Below are positions 8,806 through 17,459 of a stretch of 64,000 bases of DNA, piece by piece (the stretch's first letter is position 1; every line of letters begins with the position of its first letter). The notes beneath the pieces are model-generated. The model made no database searches, was not told where the DNA came from, and was given only the letters and a program-made list of their open reading frames with translations. Source of the DNA: Nocardioidaceae bacterium UBA4001 (GTDB taxonomy: Bacteria; Actinomycetota; Actinomycetes; Propionibacteriales; Nocardioidaceae); contig DGBP01000025.1 of the NCBI GenBank assembly GCA_002384855.1, forward strand, positions 74,311 to 138,310, read 5' to 3'. Made by a program: the position numbers and the translations under genes.

Positions 8806-9097
8806 GGGTCCCCTCCCTTTGCACCGCGCAGCTCTTGCGCAGCCTCGCGGGGATGTCTCGGTGCGATCTCAGACGTCCCCCGGAACGTCTCGCTGCAGCC
8901 GGTGCGGCCACTCCGGTCATGGCTGCCGCAGTGGGACCTCACCGACGATTCCGCTCTCGCCACCACGGGGCAATGACGTGATGAGGCTCGCCCGATAGGG
9001 CGGCCCAGTCGTCTCCAAAACCATGAGATCGAGTCATGAAACAGCCCAGGGGGGCCATGACATTCGATGTCAGGCCCCCCTACAGACGTCGAACCGG
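8806..9097. other. Gene-free spacer upstream of the SpaA-like gene
   Basis: About 290 bp between two minus-strand genes. It holds the terminator hairpin of the EF-G-like gene at 9049-9080 and must hold the promoter and leader of the SpaA-like gene, but I see no convincing -35/-10 pair. A short inverted repeat, GCGCA/TGCGC, lies near 8827-8841. Confidence 0.5.
9049..9080 (-). terminator. Terminator hairpin after the EF-G-like gene
   Basis: GGGGGGCC (9049-9056) pairs with GGCCCCCC (9073-9080), with an inner TGACA/TGTCA pairing. It lies 18 nt beyond the stop codon of the EF-G-like gene. Confidence 0.7.
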
Positions 9098-11182
9098 TCA
9101 TGTCTCCTTGAGGTACCTCTGGGCGACGTTCTCCGGCATGGGCTCATATCGCACGAACTTCCGGCTGAACGTGGCCGCACCGTGCGAGAACGACCTCAGG
9201 TCGACGGCGTACCGCTTCACCTCGACCTGGGGGACCTCCGCCTTCACGAGGGTCCTCCCGTCGCCGGCCTGCTCGCTGCCGAGGACCCGGCCGCGCCTGC
9301 CCGACAGGTCGCTCATCACCGAGCCGACGAGGTCGTCGGGGACGATCACGTCCACCTCGTCGACGGGCTCGAGCATCACGACCCGGGTCGCGGCGGCCGC
9401 CTCGCGCAGGGCGAGCGCACCCGCGGTCTGGAAGGCCATGTCCGAGGAGTCGACGCTGTGCGCCTTGCCGTCGGTCAGCGTGACCCTCAGGTCCACTACG
9501 GGGTAGCCGTGGAAGACTCCCCGCTCCATCTGGGCACGGACGCCCTTCTCGACGCTCGGGATGAACTGGCGGGGTACGGCGCCGCCGACCACCTTGTCGA
9601 CGAACTCGAAGCCGGAGCCCTCGGGGAGCGGCTCGACCTCGATGTCGCAGACCGCGAACTGTCCGTGGCCACCGGACTGCTTCACGTGACGCCCGTGGCC
9701 CTTGGCGAGCCCGGCGAGGGTCTCGCGCAACGGCACCCGCAGGTCGATCTGGTCGACCTGCGCGCCGTAGCGGTTGGCCAGCCTGTCGAGGGCGACGTCG
9801 ACGTGCGCCTCGCCCATCGTCCAGAGCACGAGCTGGTGGGTCTCGGGGTTGTGCTCCACGCGCAGGGATGGGTCCTCGGCGGCGAGCCGCTGCAGGCCCG
9901 TGGACAGCTTGTCCTCGTCGGCCTTGGCCCGTGCCTCGATCGCCACCGGTAGCAGCGGTTCCGGCATCGTCCAGGGCCTCAGCACGAGCGGCTGGTCCTT
10001 GTCCGACAGGGTGTCGCCGGTCTCGGCCCGACTCAGGCGCCCGATCGTGCACAGGTCGCCGGCGACGACGAGGTCGACGGGACGCTGCTGCTTGCCGAGC
10101 GGCACCGAGAGCACCCCGATGCGCTCGTCCTCGTCGTGGTCCTCGTGGCTGGTCTCCTCGCCGAAGAACGAGCTGAAGTGGCCCGAGACGTGCACGGTCA
10201 TGTCGGGGCGGATCGTCCCGGAGAAGACCCTCACCAGGCTCACCCGGCCGACGTACGGGTCGGTGGTCGTCTTGACCACCTCGGCCACGAGCGGTCCCTC
10301 GGGGTCGCAGCCGATCTCCGGGCCGCGCTTGCCCTCGGGCGTGAAGACCTCCGGCAGAGTGTGCTCGGGCGGGGACGGGAAGCCCGCGACGACGAGGTCG
10401 AGCAGCTCGGTCGTGCCTACGCCGGTGTGCGAGCAGACAGGGACCACGGGAAAGAACGAACCTCGGGCGACAGCGCGCTCGAGGTCCTTGACGAGAAGCT
10501 CCCGGTCGACGGCTTCACCGCCGACGTACCGCTCCATCAGGGTCTCGTCCTCGGACTCCTCGATCACCGCCTCGATCAGCGCACCGCGCTGCTCCTCGTG
10601 CGCCGGGTCCTCCCCGGTCAGCAGGCCGATCATCTGGCCGCCCTCGTGCAGGAAGGCGGGGACGACCTTCTCCCCGAACGCCCCCTGGGCACCGGCGACG
10701 ACAGCGTCGTAGTCGGCGCGTGCGTGGTCGAGCTTGGTCACCACCACGACCCGGGGCATGCCCACTGACGCGCACTCGCGCCAGATCTCCTTGGTCGGCT
10801 CGTCGACGCCCTCGTTCGCGGCGACCACGAACATCGCGCAGTCGGCCGCTCGCAGACCGGCGCGGAGCTCACCGACGAAGTCGGCGTAGCCGGGGGTGTC
10901 GAGCAGGTTCACCTTGACCCCGTCGTGCAGCAGCGGCGCCAGCGAGAGGCCGACCGACCGTTGCTGGCGGATCTCGGACTCGTCGAAGTCACTGACCGTG
11001 CTGCCGTCCTCGACGCGACCCGGGCGGTTGAGCACGCCGGCAGCGGTGAGCAGGGCATCGACCAACGTCGTCTTTCCCGACCCGGCCGGTCCGACCAGGA
11101 CCACGTTGCGGATGGACTCGGGCCGCTCGGTCGTGGGGACCGGGTCGGCGCCGGGCTGGTTTGCGGTTGTCTTGCCTGCCAC
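9098..11182 (-). CDS. fusA2: Elongation factor G-like GTPase (EF-G2 type)
   Basis: A 694-aa translational GTPase with the domain order of EF-G: G domain (about 1-260), domain II (about 280-370), then domains III-V. G1 is GPAGSGKT and G3 is DTPGYADF. The G4 motif reads TKLD rather than NKxD. The domain IV loop region includes GHGRHVKQSGGHGQFA. It matches the non-canonical actinobacterial EF-G2 group (FusA2 in M. tuberculosis) rather than the housekeeping FusA, and no str operon genes are adjacent. The GTG at 11182 is chosen because GAGGAGG lies 5 nt upstream; the frame continues ten codons further. Its role is not settled for the family. Confidence 0.88.
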   Translation of the reverse strand: MAGKTTANQPGADPVPTTERPESIRNVVLVGPAGSGKTTLVDALLTAAGVLNRPGRVEDGSTVSDFDESEIRQQRSVGLSLAPLLHDGVKVNLLDTPGYADFVGELRAGLRAADCAMFVVAANEGVDEPTKEIWRECASVGMPRVVVVTKLDHARADYDAVVAGAQGAFGEKVVPAFLHEGGQMIGLLTGEDPAHEEQRGALIEAVIEESEDETLMERYVGGEAVDRELLVKDLERAVARGSFFPVVPVCSHTGVGTTELLDLVVAGFPSPPEHTLPEVFTPEGKRGPEIGCDPEGPLVAEVVKTTTDPYVGRVSLVRVFSGTIRPDMTVHVSGHFSSFFGEETSHEDHDEDERIGVLSVPLGKQQRPVDLVVAGDLCTIGRLSRAETGDTLSDKDQPLVLRPWTMPEPLLPVAIEARAKADEDKLSTGLQRLAAEDPSLRVEHNPETHQLVLWTMGEAHVDVALDRLANRYGAQVDQIDLRVPLRETLAGLAKGHGRHVKQSGGHGQFAVCDIEVEPLPEGSGFEFVDKVVGGAVPRQFIPSVEKGVRAQMERGVFHGYPVVDLRVTLTDGKAHSVDSSDMAFQTAGALALREAAAATRVVMLEPVDEVDVIVPDDLVGSVMSDLSGRRGRVLGSEQAGDGRTLVKAEVPQVEVKRYAVDLRSFSHGAATFSRKFVRYEPMPENVAQRYLKET

Positions 11183-11329
11183 CTCTACCTCCTCGTACTG
11201 GTGCCTCCTCACCCTTCACCCGTCCCGGGTCACAGCACAAGGGGTCCAAGGTCCGGTGTACGGCGGGACGAACGGGATCGGCGTCGTCTCGGAAACGACC
11301 CCGCTGTCGGCGTGTCCGAGATCAATGGC

Positions 11330-11335
11330 GACAAT
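11330..11335 (+). promoter_or_regulatory. -10 box of a leaderless gene
   Basis: GACAAT, then 7 nt, then the ATG at 11343. This spacing selects 11343 among three in-frame ATGs (11325, 11334, 11343). Confidence 0.5.
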
Positions 11336-11342
11336 GCTTGAC

Positions 11343-11975
11343 ATGCGCCTCGACCACATCTCGTACGCAGCCGGACCCGACGGTCTGAAGAGCACGGCCC
11401 ACCGCATCGGCGAGCTGCTCGGGGAGGAGTTCCGCGACGGGGGCATCCACCCCCGCTTCGGCACTCGCAACATGGTCCTGCCGCTGAGCGACGGGACCTA
11501 CCTCGAGGTCGTCGGGGTGCTCGACCACCCCGCGTCGGACAAAGCGCCGTTCGGCCAGGCGGTCCGCGCGCGCTCCGAGCTCGGCGGCGGCTGGATGGGC
11601 TGGGTCGTCTCCTGCGACGACATCTCCCGGGTCGAGCGGCGCCTCGGCCGCGAGGCCGCCCAGGGCAACCGGCACCGCCCCGACGGCGTGGAGCTGCGCT
11701 GGAAGCAGATCGGCGTCCGGGGCCTCCAGTCGGACCCGCAGCTGCCGTTCTTCGTCCAGTGGGAGCACGGCGTGGAGCACCCGAGCCTGGGCTCGAGCGG
11801 CAACCTGCACCTCGACACCCTCGAGATCGCCGGGGACCCGGAGCGTGTGCGCGAGTGGCTCGGTGAGGACGCCGACCCGCTCGAGGACGTCAAGGTCGAC
11901 TGGGTGGCCCCGCACGGCACGCCCGGCATCATCGCGGTGCAGATCCAGACGCCCCACGGCGTTGTCCGTATCTGA
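11343..11975 (+). CDS. Glyoxalase-like (VOC superfamily) protein
   Basis: A 210-aa protein of the glyoxalase-like VOC type, with the opening LDHISYA, then GTRNMVLPLSDGTYLEVVG and a second half ending IIAVQIQTPHG. VOC proteins bind a metal for lyase, isomerase or dioxygenase chemistry, or act as binding proteins; the substrate is not predictable here. Two more in-frame ATGs lie 9 and 18 nt upstream, but the promoter spacing favours 11343. It is divergent from the EF-G-like gene, and the methyltransferase gene overlaps its 3' end, so the two are likely co-expressed. Confidence 0.82.
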   Translation: MRLDHISYAAGPDGLKSTAHRIGELLGEEFRDGGIHPRFGTRNMVLPLSDGTYLEVVGVLDHPASDKAPFGQAVRARSELGGGWMGWVVSCDDISRVERRLGREAAQGNRHRPDGVELRWKQIGVRGLQSDPQLPFFVQWEHGVEHPSLGSSGNLHLDTLEIAGDPERVREWLGEDADPLEDVKVDWVAPHGTPGIIAVQIQTPHGVVRI

Positions 11976-12657
11976 CGGGGCCGTCCCCAGCCCCAACATC
12001 TGGAACCACCCGGCCACCTACGAGCTCGAGAACCGCGCCGTCGACCCGGGCGGCCGGATCGAGTCCGCCATGCGCGAGGTCCTCGACTGGTCCGGCCGTG
12101 ACCTTCTCGACCTCGGCTGCGGCACGGGCTTCCACCTCCCCCGGTGGGCCGAGACCGCCCGTTCGGTGGTCGGGGTCGAGCCGCACCCGGACCTGGTGAG
12201 GATCGCGCGGCGTCGTACCTCACGGCTGCCGGCGGTGCAGGTCCTGCAGGGCACCGCCCAGCGGGTCCCCCTGGCCGACGCCTCGGTCGACGTGGCGCAC
12301 GCGCGCTGGGCGTACTTCTTCGGCCCCGGCTGCGAGCCCGGGCTGGCCGAGCTGTCCCGGGTGGTCCGCCACGGCGGGGCGGCCTTCGTCGTCGACAACG
12401 ACCCCACCCGCAGCACGTTCGGCGACTGGTTCCGTCGCGGGTACCCCTCGGTCGACCCGGTGGCCGTCGAGCGCTTCTGGTCGACGCACGGGTGGACCCG
12501 CCGGCCGTTGGACATCGGGTGGCGCTTCGACCGCCGCGAGGACCTGGAGGCCGTGGTGCGCATCGAGTTCACGCCCGCGCTCGCGGAGGAGATCCTCGCC
12601 GGGCACACGGGGCTCAGCGTCGACTACGCGGTGAACCTGTGGTGGCGCCGCTTCTGA
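11962..12657 (+). CDS. Class I SAM-dependent methyltransferase
   Basis: A protein of about 231 aa with motif I LLDLGCGTGFHLPRW and the acidic end of strand beta-2 in VVGVEPHPD. It belongs to the Methyltransf_11/25-like small-molecule group; the substrate is unknown. No ATG or GTG fits; the TTG at 11962 gives a normal N-terminus and overlaps the preceding gene by 14 nt. The start is therefore inferred. The gene ends 12 nt from the convergent LacI regulator gene, with no hairpin between them. Confidence 0.82.
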   Translation: MSVSDGAVPSPNIWNHPATYELENRAVDPGGRIESAMREVLDWSGRDLLDLGCGTGFHLPRWAETARSVVGVEPHPDLVRIARRRTSRLPAVQVLQGTAQRVPLADASVDVAHARWAYFFGPGCEPGLAELSRVVRHGGAAFVVDNDPTRSTFGDWFRRGYPSVDPVAVERFWSTHGWTRRPLDIGWRFDRREDLEAVVRIEFTPALAEEILAGHTGLSVDYAVNLWWRRF

Positions 12658-12669
12658 CCCGGAACCGGC

Positions 12670-13746
12670 TCAGGACGAGCCGCGGACCGACAGGGTCGGC
12701 ACCAGCAGCCGTCCGGGCTCGTCGATCGGCTTGTGGGAGAGCCGCCGGTCGAGGAGGTTCACGATCTCGACCGCGACCTGCTCGAGCGGCTGCCGCACCG
12801 AGGTGAGCCCCGGTGGCACCACCTGGGCCGCGATCGAGTCGTCGAAGCCGACCACCGCGACGTCACGCCCGCAGGCGAGTCCGGTCTCGGCGAGTGCGTG
12901 AAGCACCCCCATGGCCACCGTGTCGCTCACGCAGGCGAAGGCCGAGGGGCTCTCGTTCTCCAGCAGGGCGAGCGCCGCCCGGCGGCCGAAGTCGACGGAG
13001 TCCTCGCCGCGGGCGCTGAGCCGGCTCGTCGGCAGCCCGTGCCCGTGCATCGCGTCGGTCCAGCCGGTGCGGCGGTCCTCGCCGATGAAGGAGCTCTTCT
13101 GCCAGCCGACCCAGGCGATCCGCTCGTGACCGCGCTCGACGAGGTGCTCCACGGCCAGCATCACGCCGGTGCGTCCGTCGACGTCGACCCACGGATGGTT
13201 GGCCGCCGGCTCGTCCCAGGGCCGTCCGAACGCCACGAACGGGGCACCGCGCTCCTCGAGCCAGCCGGCCTGGGGGTTGCCGCGGTAGGTGTCGGTGATG
13301 ACGAACGCGTCCACGGCGGTGGAGCGGAGGAGGTCGTCGTACCCCGCCACCGCCAGGTTCTCGGCGAGCCCGCCCTCGGCACCGTCCCCCGCCGCGACCC
13401 CGGAGGAGAACAGCAGGACGTGGTACCCGGCGTCCTTGGAGCTCTCGACCAGCGAGTGCAGAAAGCGGTCCATGGTGGCGTTCGCGGTGCCCTCGACCAC
13501 CGCGTCCACGCGCAGGCCGAGCAGGTGGGAGGAGCGGGTGCGGAGGTTGCGTGCCGCCCGGTTGGGCGAGTAGCCGAGCGCGTCGACCGCCCGCCGGACA
13601 CGCTCCAGGGTCTCCGGCCGGAGCAGGTGCGGGCTGTTCAACGCATTGGACACCGTCTGGCGAGACACGCCGGCCTCGTGCGCGACGGTCGCCAGCGTCG
13701 GCGCCCGCCCCTCGTGCCGGGCGCCCGAGATCGAGCCTCGAGACAT
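12670..13746 (-). CDS. LacI-family transcriptional regulator
   Basis: A 358-aa regulator. The helix-turn-helix PTLATVAHEAGVSRQTVSNAL is near residues 16-36 and the hinge helix is RAARNLRTRSS. Residues from about 70 form a periplasmic-binding-like sugar-sensing domain with the typical end VPTLSVRGSS. Such proteins repress sugar uptake or catabolic genes until an inducer binds. No sugar transporter or hydrolase is adjacent, so its target is not visible; it may act at a distance. It is divergent from radA. Confidence 0.92.
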   Translation of the reverse strand: MSRGSISGARHEGRAPTLATVAHEAGVSRQTVSNALNSPHLLRPETLERVRRAVDALGYSPNRAARNLRTRSSHLLGLRVDAVVEGTANATMDRFLHSLVESSKDAGYHVLLFSSGVAAGDGAEGGLAENLAVAGYDDLLRSTAVDAFVITDTYRGNPQAGWLEERGAPFVAFGRPWDEPAANHPWVDVDGRTGVMLAVEHLVERGHERIAWVGWQKSSFIGEDRRTGWTDAMHGHGLPTSRLSARGEDSVDFGRRAALALLENESPSAFACVSDTVAMGVLHALAETGLACGRDVAVVGFDDSIAAQVVPPGLTSVRQPLEQVAVEIVNLLDRRLSHKPIDEPGRLLVPTLSVRGSS

Positions 13747-13846
13747 GGCTTCCGTCGCCCCCCTGACGCGCTTGTGGATCGTTCAAATCCTCGCACGCAT
13801 GATCACCCGCGGTTCACGTGTCGTCAACCGGCTGGTCTGCACGGGA

Positions 13847-13869
13847 TTGTCGGTGCGGTGACATAGCGT
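13847..13869 (+). promoter_or_regulatory. RecA-NDp (PafBC-type) DNA-damage promoter of radA
   Basis: TTGTCGGTG (13847-13855), exactly 8 nt, then TAGCGT (13864-13869) fits the mycobacterial LexA-independent damage promoter TTGTCRGTG-N8-TAnnnT at every defined position. The -10 box is 7 nt before the radA ATG. PafBC, with WYL domains, activates such promoters in mycobacteria. Confidence 0.75.
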
Positions 13870-13876
13870 CCGGGAC

Positions 13877-15325
13877 ATGAGCAGGACGACAGGACGAACC
13901 CGGCCCGCCTACCGCTGCAGCGAGTGCGGCTGGGAGACCGGCAAGTGGGTCGGCCGCTGCGGCGAGTGCCAGGCCTGGGGCAGCGTCGCGGAGGCCGCGG
14001 CCGCACCGTCAGGGCGTACGACGGCGGGCCCGGTCACCGCACCGGCGGTCCCCATCGGCGAGGTCGCCGCGGAGGAGTCCCGGGCCGGCACGAGCGGGGT
14101 CCCCGAGCTCGACCGGGTCCTCGGCGGAGGGCTCGTGCCGGGGGCCGCGGTGCTGCTCGCGGGGGAGCCCGGCGTCGGCAAGTCGACCCTGCTCCTCGAG
14201 GTCGCCGCCCAGCACGCCCGGGTGGGCGCCCGCACGCTCTACGTCACCGGTGAGGAGTCGGCCTCCCAGGTCCGGCTGCGCGCCGACCGGACGAGCAGCA
14301 TCCACGACGATCTCTATCTCGCCGCCGAGACCGACCTCGGGGCCGTCCTCGGCCACATCGACTCGGTGCGCCCGACCCTGCTGGTCGTGGACTCCGTGCA
14401 GACGATAAGCGCCGCGGACGTCGACGGTGTCCCCGGCGGGGTCACCCAGGTCAAGGAGGTCGCCGCCGCACTGATCCGGGTGGCCAAGTCCCGCAACATC
14501 GCCACCCTGCTCGTCGGCCACGTGACCAAGGACGGCTCCATCGCGGGCCCGCGGGTCCTCGAGCACCTGGTCGACGTGGTGCTCCACTTCGAGGGTGAGC
14601 GCAGCTCCAGGCTCCGGATGGTCCGGGCGGTGAAGAACCGCTTCGGCCCGGTGGACGAGGTGGGCTGCTTCGACCTCGGGCCCGACGGCATCGTCGCGGT
14701 CACCGACCCCACGGGCCTGTTCGTCGCCCGCCACCACGAAGCGGTCCCGGGCACGTGTGTGGCGGTCACGCTCGAGGGTCGGCGGCCGATCCTCGCGGAG
14801 GTGCAGGCCCTGGTCACGCCGTCGGCGGCCGAGCGGCCCCGGCGCACCACGTCCGGCCTGGACGGCGCGCGGATCGCAATGACGGTGGCGGTGCTCCAGC
14901 AGCGCGCCCGGATTCGGCTCCACGCGCACGACGTGTTCGCCTCGACGATCGGGGGCGCCCGGGTCACCGAGCCCGCCGGCGACCTCGCCGTAGCGATCGC
15001 GATCGCGTCCGCGTGGAAGGACAGGGCCGTGCCCACCGACGTCGTCGCCATCGGCGAGCTCGGCCTGGCCGGCGAGCTCAGGAGGGTCCGCGACCTGCCT
15101 CAGCGCCTCGCCGAGGCTGCCCGCCTGGGCTTCCGCTCCGCCATCGTGCCCAGCGACGCCGCGGACGCCCGGGGCTCGGTCCGCACGGTCGACGGGATGC
15201 AGGTGGTGACCGTGCCGAACCTCGAGGCGGCGCTGCGGGTGCTCGACCTCGGCAAGGGCGACGTCACACCGATCCTCGCTCCGGACCGGACCGCCCCACA
15301 GCGGCCCGCGCTCGGGCTCGCCTGA
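13877..15325 (+). CDS. radA: DNA repair protein RadA
   Basis: A 482-aa RecA-like branch-migration ATPase that processes recombination intermediates. The N-terminal C4 zinc finger is in [13 protein letters not shown] and [11 protein letters not shown]. Walker A is [11 protein letters not shown] near residues 96-106. The RadA-specific motif KNRFG is present in [14 protein letters not shown], and a Lon-protease-like domain fills the C-terminal third. The ATG lies 7 nt after the -10 box, so the transcript is probably leaderless. It is followed by disA, the canonical partner: RadA restrains DisA in Bacillus. The promoter suggests damage induction. Confidence 0.96.
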   Translation: MSRTTGRTRPAYRCSECGWETGKWVGRCGECQAWGSVAEAAAAPSGRTTAGPVTAPAVPIGEVAAEESRAGTSGVPELDRVLGGGLVPGAAVLLAGEPGVGKSTLLLEVAAQHARVGARTLYVTGEESASQVRLRADRTSSIHDDLYLAAETDLGAVLGHIDSVRPTLLVVDSVQTISAADVDGVPGGVTQVKEVAAALIRVAKSRNIATLLVGHVTKDGSIAGPRVLEHLVDVVLHFEGERSSRLRMVRAVKNRFGPVDEVGCFDLGPDGIVAVTDPTGLFVARHHEAVPGTCVAVTLEGRRPILAEVQALVTPSAAERPRRTTSGLDGARIAMTVAVLQQRARIRLHAHDVFASTIGGARVTEPAGDLAVAIAIASAWKDRAVPTDVVAIGELGLAGELRRVRDLPQRLAEAARLGFRSAIVPSDAADARGSVRTVDGMQVVTVPNLEAALRVLDLGKGDVTPILAPDRTAPQRPALGLA

Positions 15326-15401
15326 GTCCACCGGCCACGCCCGGAAGGTCGCCGCCGGTCGGCCACCGGACTTTCGAGCCTGCCGCGTGTCGGGAATCCC
15401 C

Positions 15402-15407
15402 TACACT
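15402..15407 (+). promoter_or_regulatory. disA: Candidate -10 box for disA
   Basis: TACACT lies 34 nt before the proposed TTG start. A TGTCGG core 10 nt upstream recalls the radA promoter, but the spacing does not fit RecA-NDp, so only the -10 is proposed. Confidence 0.4.
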
Positions 15408-15441
15408 GACGCCGACAGCGGCACTCGAGCAGGGACAGCAC

Positions 15442-16527
15442 TTGGTATCCACCGACCGGTCGGACGCGACGCTCCGGCTCCGGGCCACCCTGGCCGGCAT
15501 CGCCCCGGGCACCACCCTGCGCGACGGCCTCGAGCGCGTCCTGCGGGGCCGCACCGGCGCCTTGATCGTGCTCGGCAACGACAAGACCGTCGAGTCGATC
15601 TCGACCGGTGGCTTCACCCTCGATGTGCCGTTCACCGCGACGGGTCTGCGGGAGCTGGCGAAGATGGACGGCGCGATCGTCCTCGACAAGGACGCCAGCC
15701 GGATCCTGCGTGCGGCGGTCCACCTCATGCCGGACCCGTCGATCTTCACCGAGGAGGCGGGCACCCGCCACCGCACCGCCGACCGGGTTGCGCGGCAGAC
15801 CGGGTTCCCGGTGATCTCGGTGTCGCAGTCCATGCAGATCATCGCGGTGTACGTCGGTGAGACCCGCTATGTGCTCGAGGACTCCGGCCAGATCCTGTCG
15901 CGCGCCAACCAGGCCCTCGCCACGCTGGAGCGCTACAAGCTGCGCCTCGACGAGGTCTCCAGCACCCTCAGCGCCCTCGAGATCGAGGACCTGGTCACGG
16001 TCCGCGACGTGGCCGTCGTGGCCCAGCGGCTGGAGATGGTCACCCGCATCGCCCGCGAGATCGAGGACTACGTGCTCGAGCTCGGCAGCGACGGCCGGCT
16101 GCTCGCCCTCCAGCTCGACGAGCTGGTCACCGGTGTCGACGCCGAGCGGGAGCTCGTGGTGCGCGACTACCTTCCCGACGGCCGGCGCGCCCGCAAGCCC
16201 GCCGACGTGCTGACCGCGATGGAGTCGCTGAGCGCGTCGGACCTCGTGGACATCGCCACCGTCGCCCGTGCCCTCGGCCTCGGGGCCGGGGAGCACCTCG
16301 ACGGCGCGGTCACACCCAAGGGCTACCGGCTCCTCGCGAAGGTCCCCCGCCTGCCCAACACTGTCGTCGACCGGCTCGTCGACCACTTCGGCAGCCTGCA
16401 GAAGCTCCTGTCGGCCGGTATCGACGACCTCCAGGTTGTCGAGGGTGTGGGCGAGCTGCGCGCCCGCAGCGTGCGGGAGGGGCTCTCCCGCCTCGCCGAG
16501 TCGAGCATCCTCGAACGGTACGTCTGA
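15442..16527 (+). CDS. disA: DNA integrity scanning diadenylate cyclase
   Basis: A protein of about 361 aa that makes cyclic di-AMP from two ATP and scans DNA for branched structures. The DAC domain carries the catalytic DGA motif (76-78, in [10 protein letters not shown]) and RHR motif (109-111, in GTRHRTADR). A linker helix bundle and a C-terminal HhH DNA-binding domain follow ([17 protein letters not shown]). The frame is open far upstream, but only the TTG at 15442 gives the family's normal length. It lies 116 nt after radA and may also have its own promoter. Confidence 0.95.
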   Translation: MVSTDRSDATLRLRATLAGIAPGTTLRDGLERVLRGRTGALIVLGNDKTVESISTGGFTLDVPFTATGLRELAKMDGAIVLDKDASRILRAAVHLMPDPSIFTEEAGTRHRTADRVARQTGFPVISVSQSMQIIAVYVGETRYVLEDSGQILSRANQALATLERYKLRLDEVSSTLSALEIEDLVTVRDVAVVAQRLEMVTRIAREIEDYVLELGSDGRLLALQLDELVTGVDAERELVVRDYLPDGRRARKPADVLTAMESLSASDLVDIATVARALGLGAGEHLDGAVTPKGYRLLAKVPRLPNTVVDRLVDHFGSLQKLLSAGIDDLQVVEGVGELRARSVREGLSRLAESSILERYV

Positions 16528-16548
16528 CCGTCCGGGCTGCTCCCGGCG

Positions 16549-17361
16549 TCAGTCCGCGGAGCCGTCGCTCGTCCGGTCCCGGCGCTCGGCCTTCGCCTTG
16601 GCCTTCTCCCGAGCCTCCTGGGCCCTATCCTTGTCCTTCGCCCGGGGGGTGGGCTTCGGCGTCTCGGTGATCGGCGCGGGCGGCAGCAGCCGGAACTGCT
16701 CCGACTCCGGCTCGGAGCCCATCGCCGCCGAGGCCAGGTGGTAGTAGCCGGGCTCGGCCCAGTCGGTGGTTCCGGAGCAGTCGGAGTCCGAGCGGCGGCC
16801 CGACCAGACCACGTCCAGCTCGACGGGCGTCTGGCGGCGGAGCACCACCGAACGGGTGGGTACGGCCGCCTGACAGTCCTGCGAGGACCAGATCCGGTCG
16901 TTGCCCGAGGTCAGCCGCACGACCACGGAGTCCGGAGTGACCTCCCAGCTGCAGGCGGGCGACTCGAACGTGGTCAGCCGCAGGGTGAGCTCGATCCGGT
17001 CGTCGGCACGGGTGTCCTCGGGCGCCGGCTGCACCCGGACGTCGCTGTCCTGGCACGGCCCGGTGGGCATCGGCAGCGGCGTGCGGGTCTTCTTCTTCGA
17101 CGGCTTCTTCCCGTCCTTGGCGCGCCGCTCCGCCCGGGACTGCGCGTCTGCGGTGGACACGGCCGAAGGCGCCGTGCTCGAGGCCTCGCCCGCCGTGGCG
17201 CTCGAGGCCTGCTGGGCGGCCGGCCCGGAGGATGCGTCGGAGCCCGCGCCGAGCAGCTGGCCGATGCCGAGCACCAGTGCCACCACCAGCCCGAGCAGGA
17301 GGAGTCGCCGGAACCAGTACACGCGGGCGGGGAGCGGGCCGCGGGGCCTGGACACGGACAT
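16549..17361 (-). CDS. Conserved membrane-anchored protein next to disA/mutY
   Basis: A 270-aa protein with one N-terminal transmembrane segment (about 18-37), a Ser/Ala/Thr-rich linker, a Lys/Arg-rich stretch near 80-95, and an extracytoplasmic domain (about 100-230) with four or more cysteines that could form disulfides. The C-terminus is highly charged. A membrane protein at this site between disA and mutY is a conserved actinobacterial feature (Rv3587c position). The function is unknown. A TACGGT box ends 6 nt before the ATG, so it is probably leaderless. It converges on disA and is divergent from mutY. Confidence 0.72.
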   Translation of the reverse strand: MSVSRPRGPLPARVYWFRRLLLLGLVVALVLGIGQLLGAGSDASSGPAAQQASSATAGEASSTAPSAVSTADAQSRAERRAKDGKKPSKKKTRTPLPMPTGPCQDSDVRVQPAPEDTRADDRIELTLRLTTFESPACSWEVTPDSVVVRLTSGNDRIWSSQDCQAAVPTRSVVLRRQTPVELDVVWSGRRSDSDCSGTTDWAEPGYYHLASAAMGSEPESEQFRLLPPAPITETPKPTPRAKDKDRAQEAREKAKAKAERRDRTSDGSAD

Positions 17362-17367
17362 GCCGCA

Positions 17368-17373
17368 ACCGTA
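17368..17373 (-). promoter_or_regulatory. -10 box of a leaderless gene
   Basis: On the minus strand TACGGT, 6 nt, then the ATG at 17361. Confidence 0.55.
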
Positions 17374-17444
17374 ACTTTTCGCGCCGCCCCGAGCCGGGAG
17401 GCCACACCGGGCATGCCCGATCCAGCTGCGGGTCAGCAGGAGGC

Positions 17445-17450
17445 TACGAT
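17445..17450 (+). promoter_or_regulatory. mutY: -10 box for mutY
   Basis: TACGAT ends 9 nt before the ATG at 17460, giving a leaderless or near-leaderless mRNA. An AGGAGG lies upstream of the box and too far from the ATG to be the ribosome site. Confidence 0.5.
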
Positions 17451-17459
17451 CGCGGCACG

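Noticed and set aside
13747..13846. LacI operator in the LacI-radA spacer
   Set aside because: No symmetric CG-centred palindrome of the usual length was found; autoregulation cannot be supported.
15385..15407. A second RecA-NDp promoter before disA
   Set aside because: The TGTCGG core is present, but the motif ends differ and the spacer to TACACT is 6 nt rather than 8.
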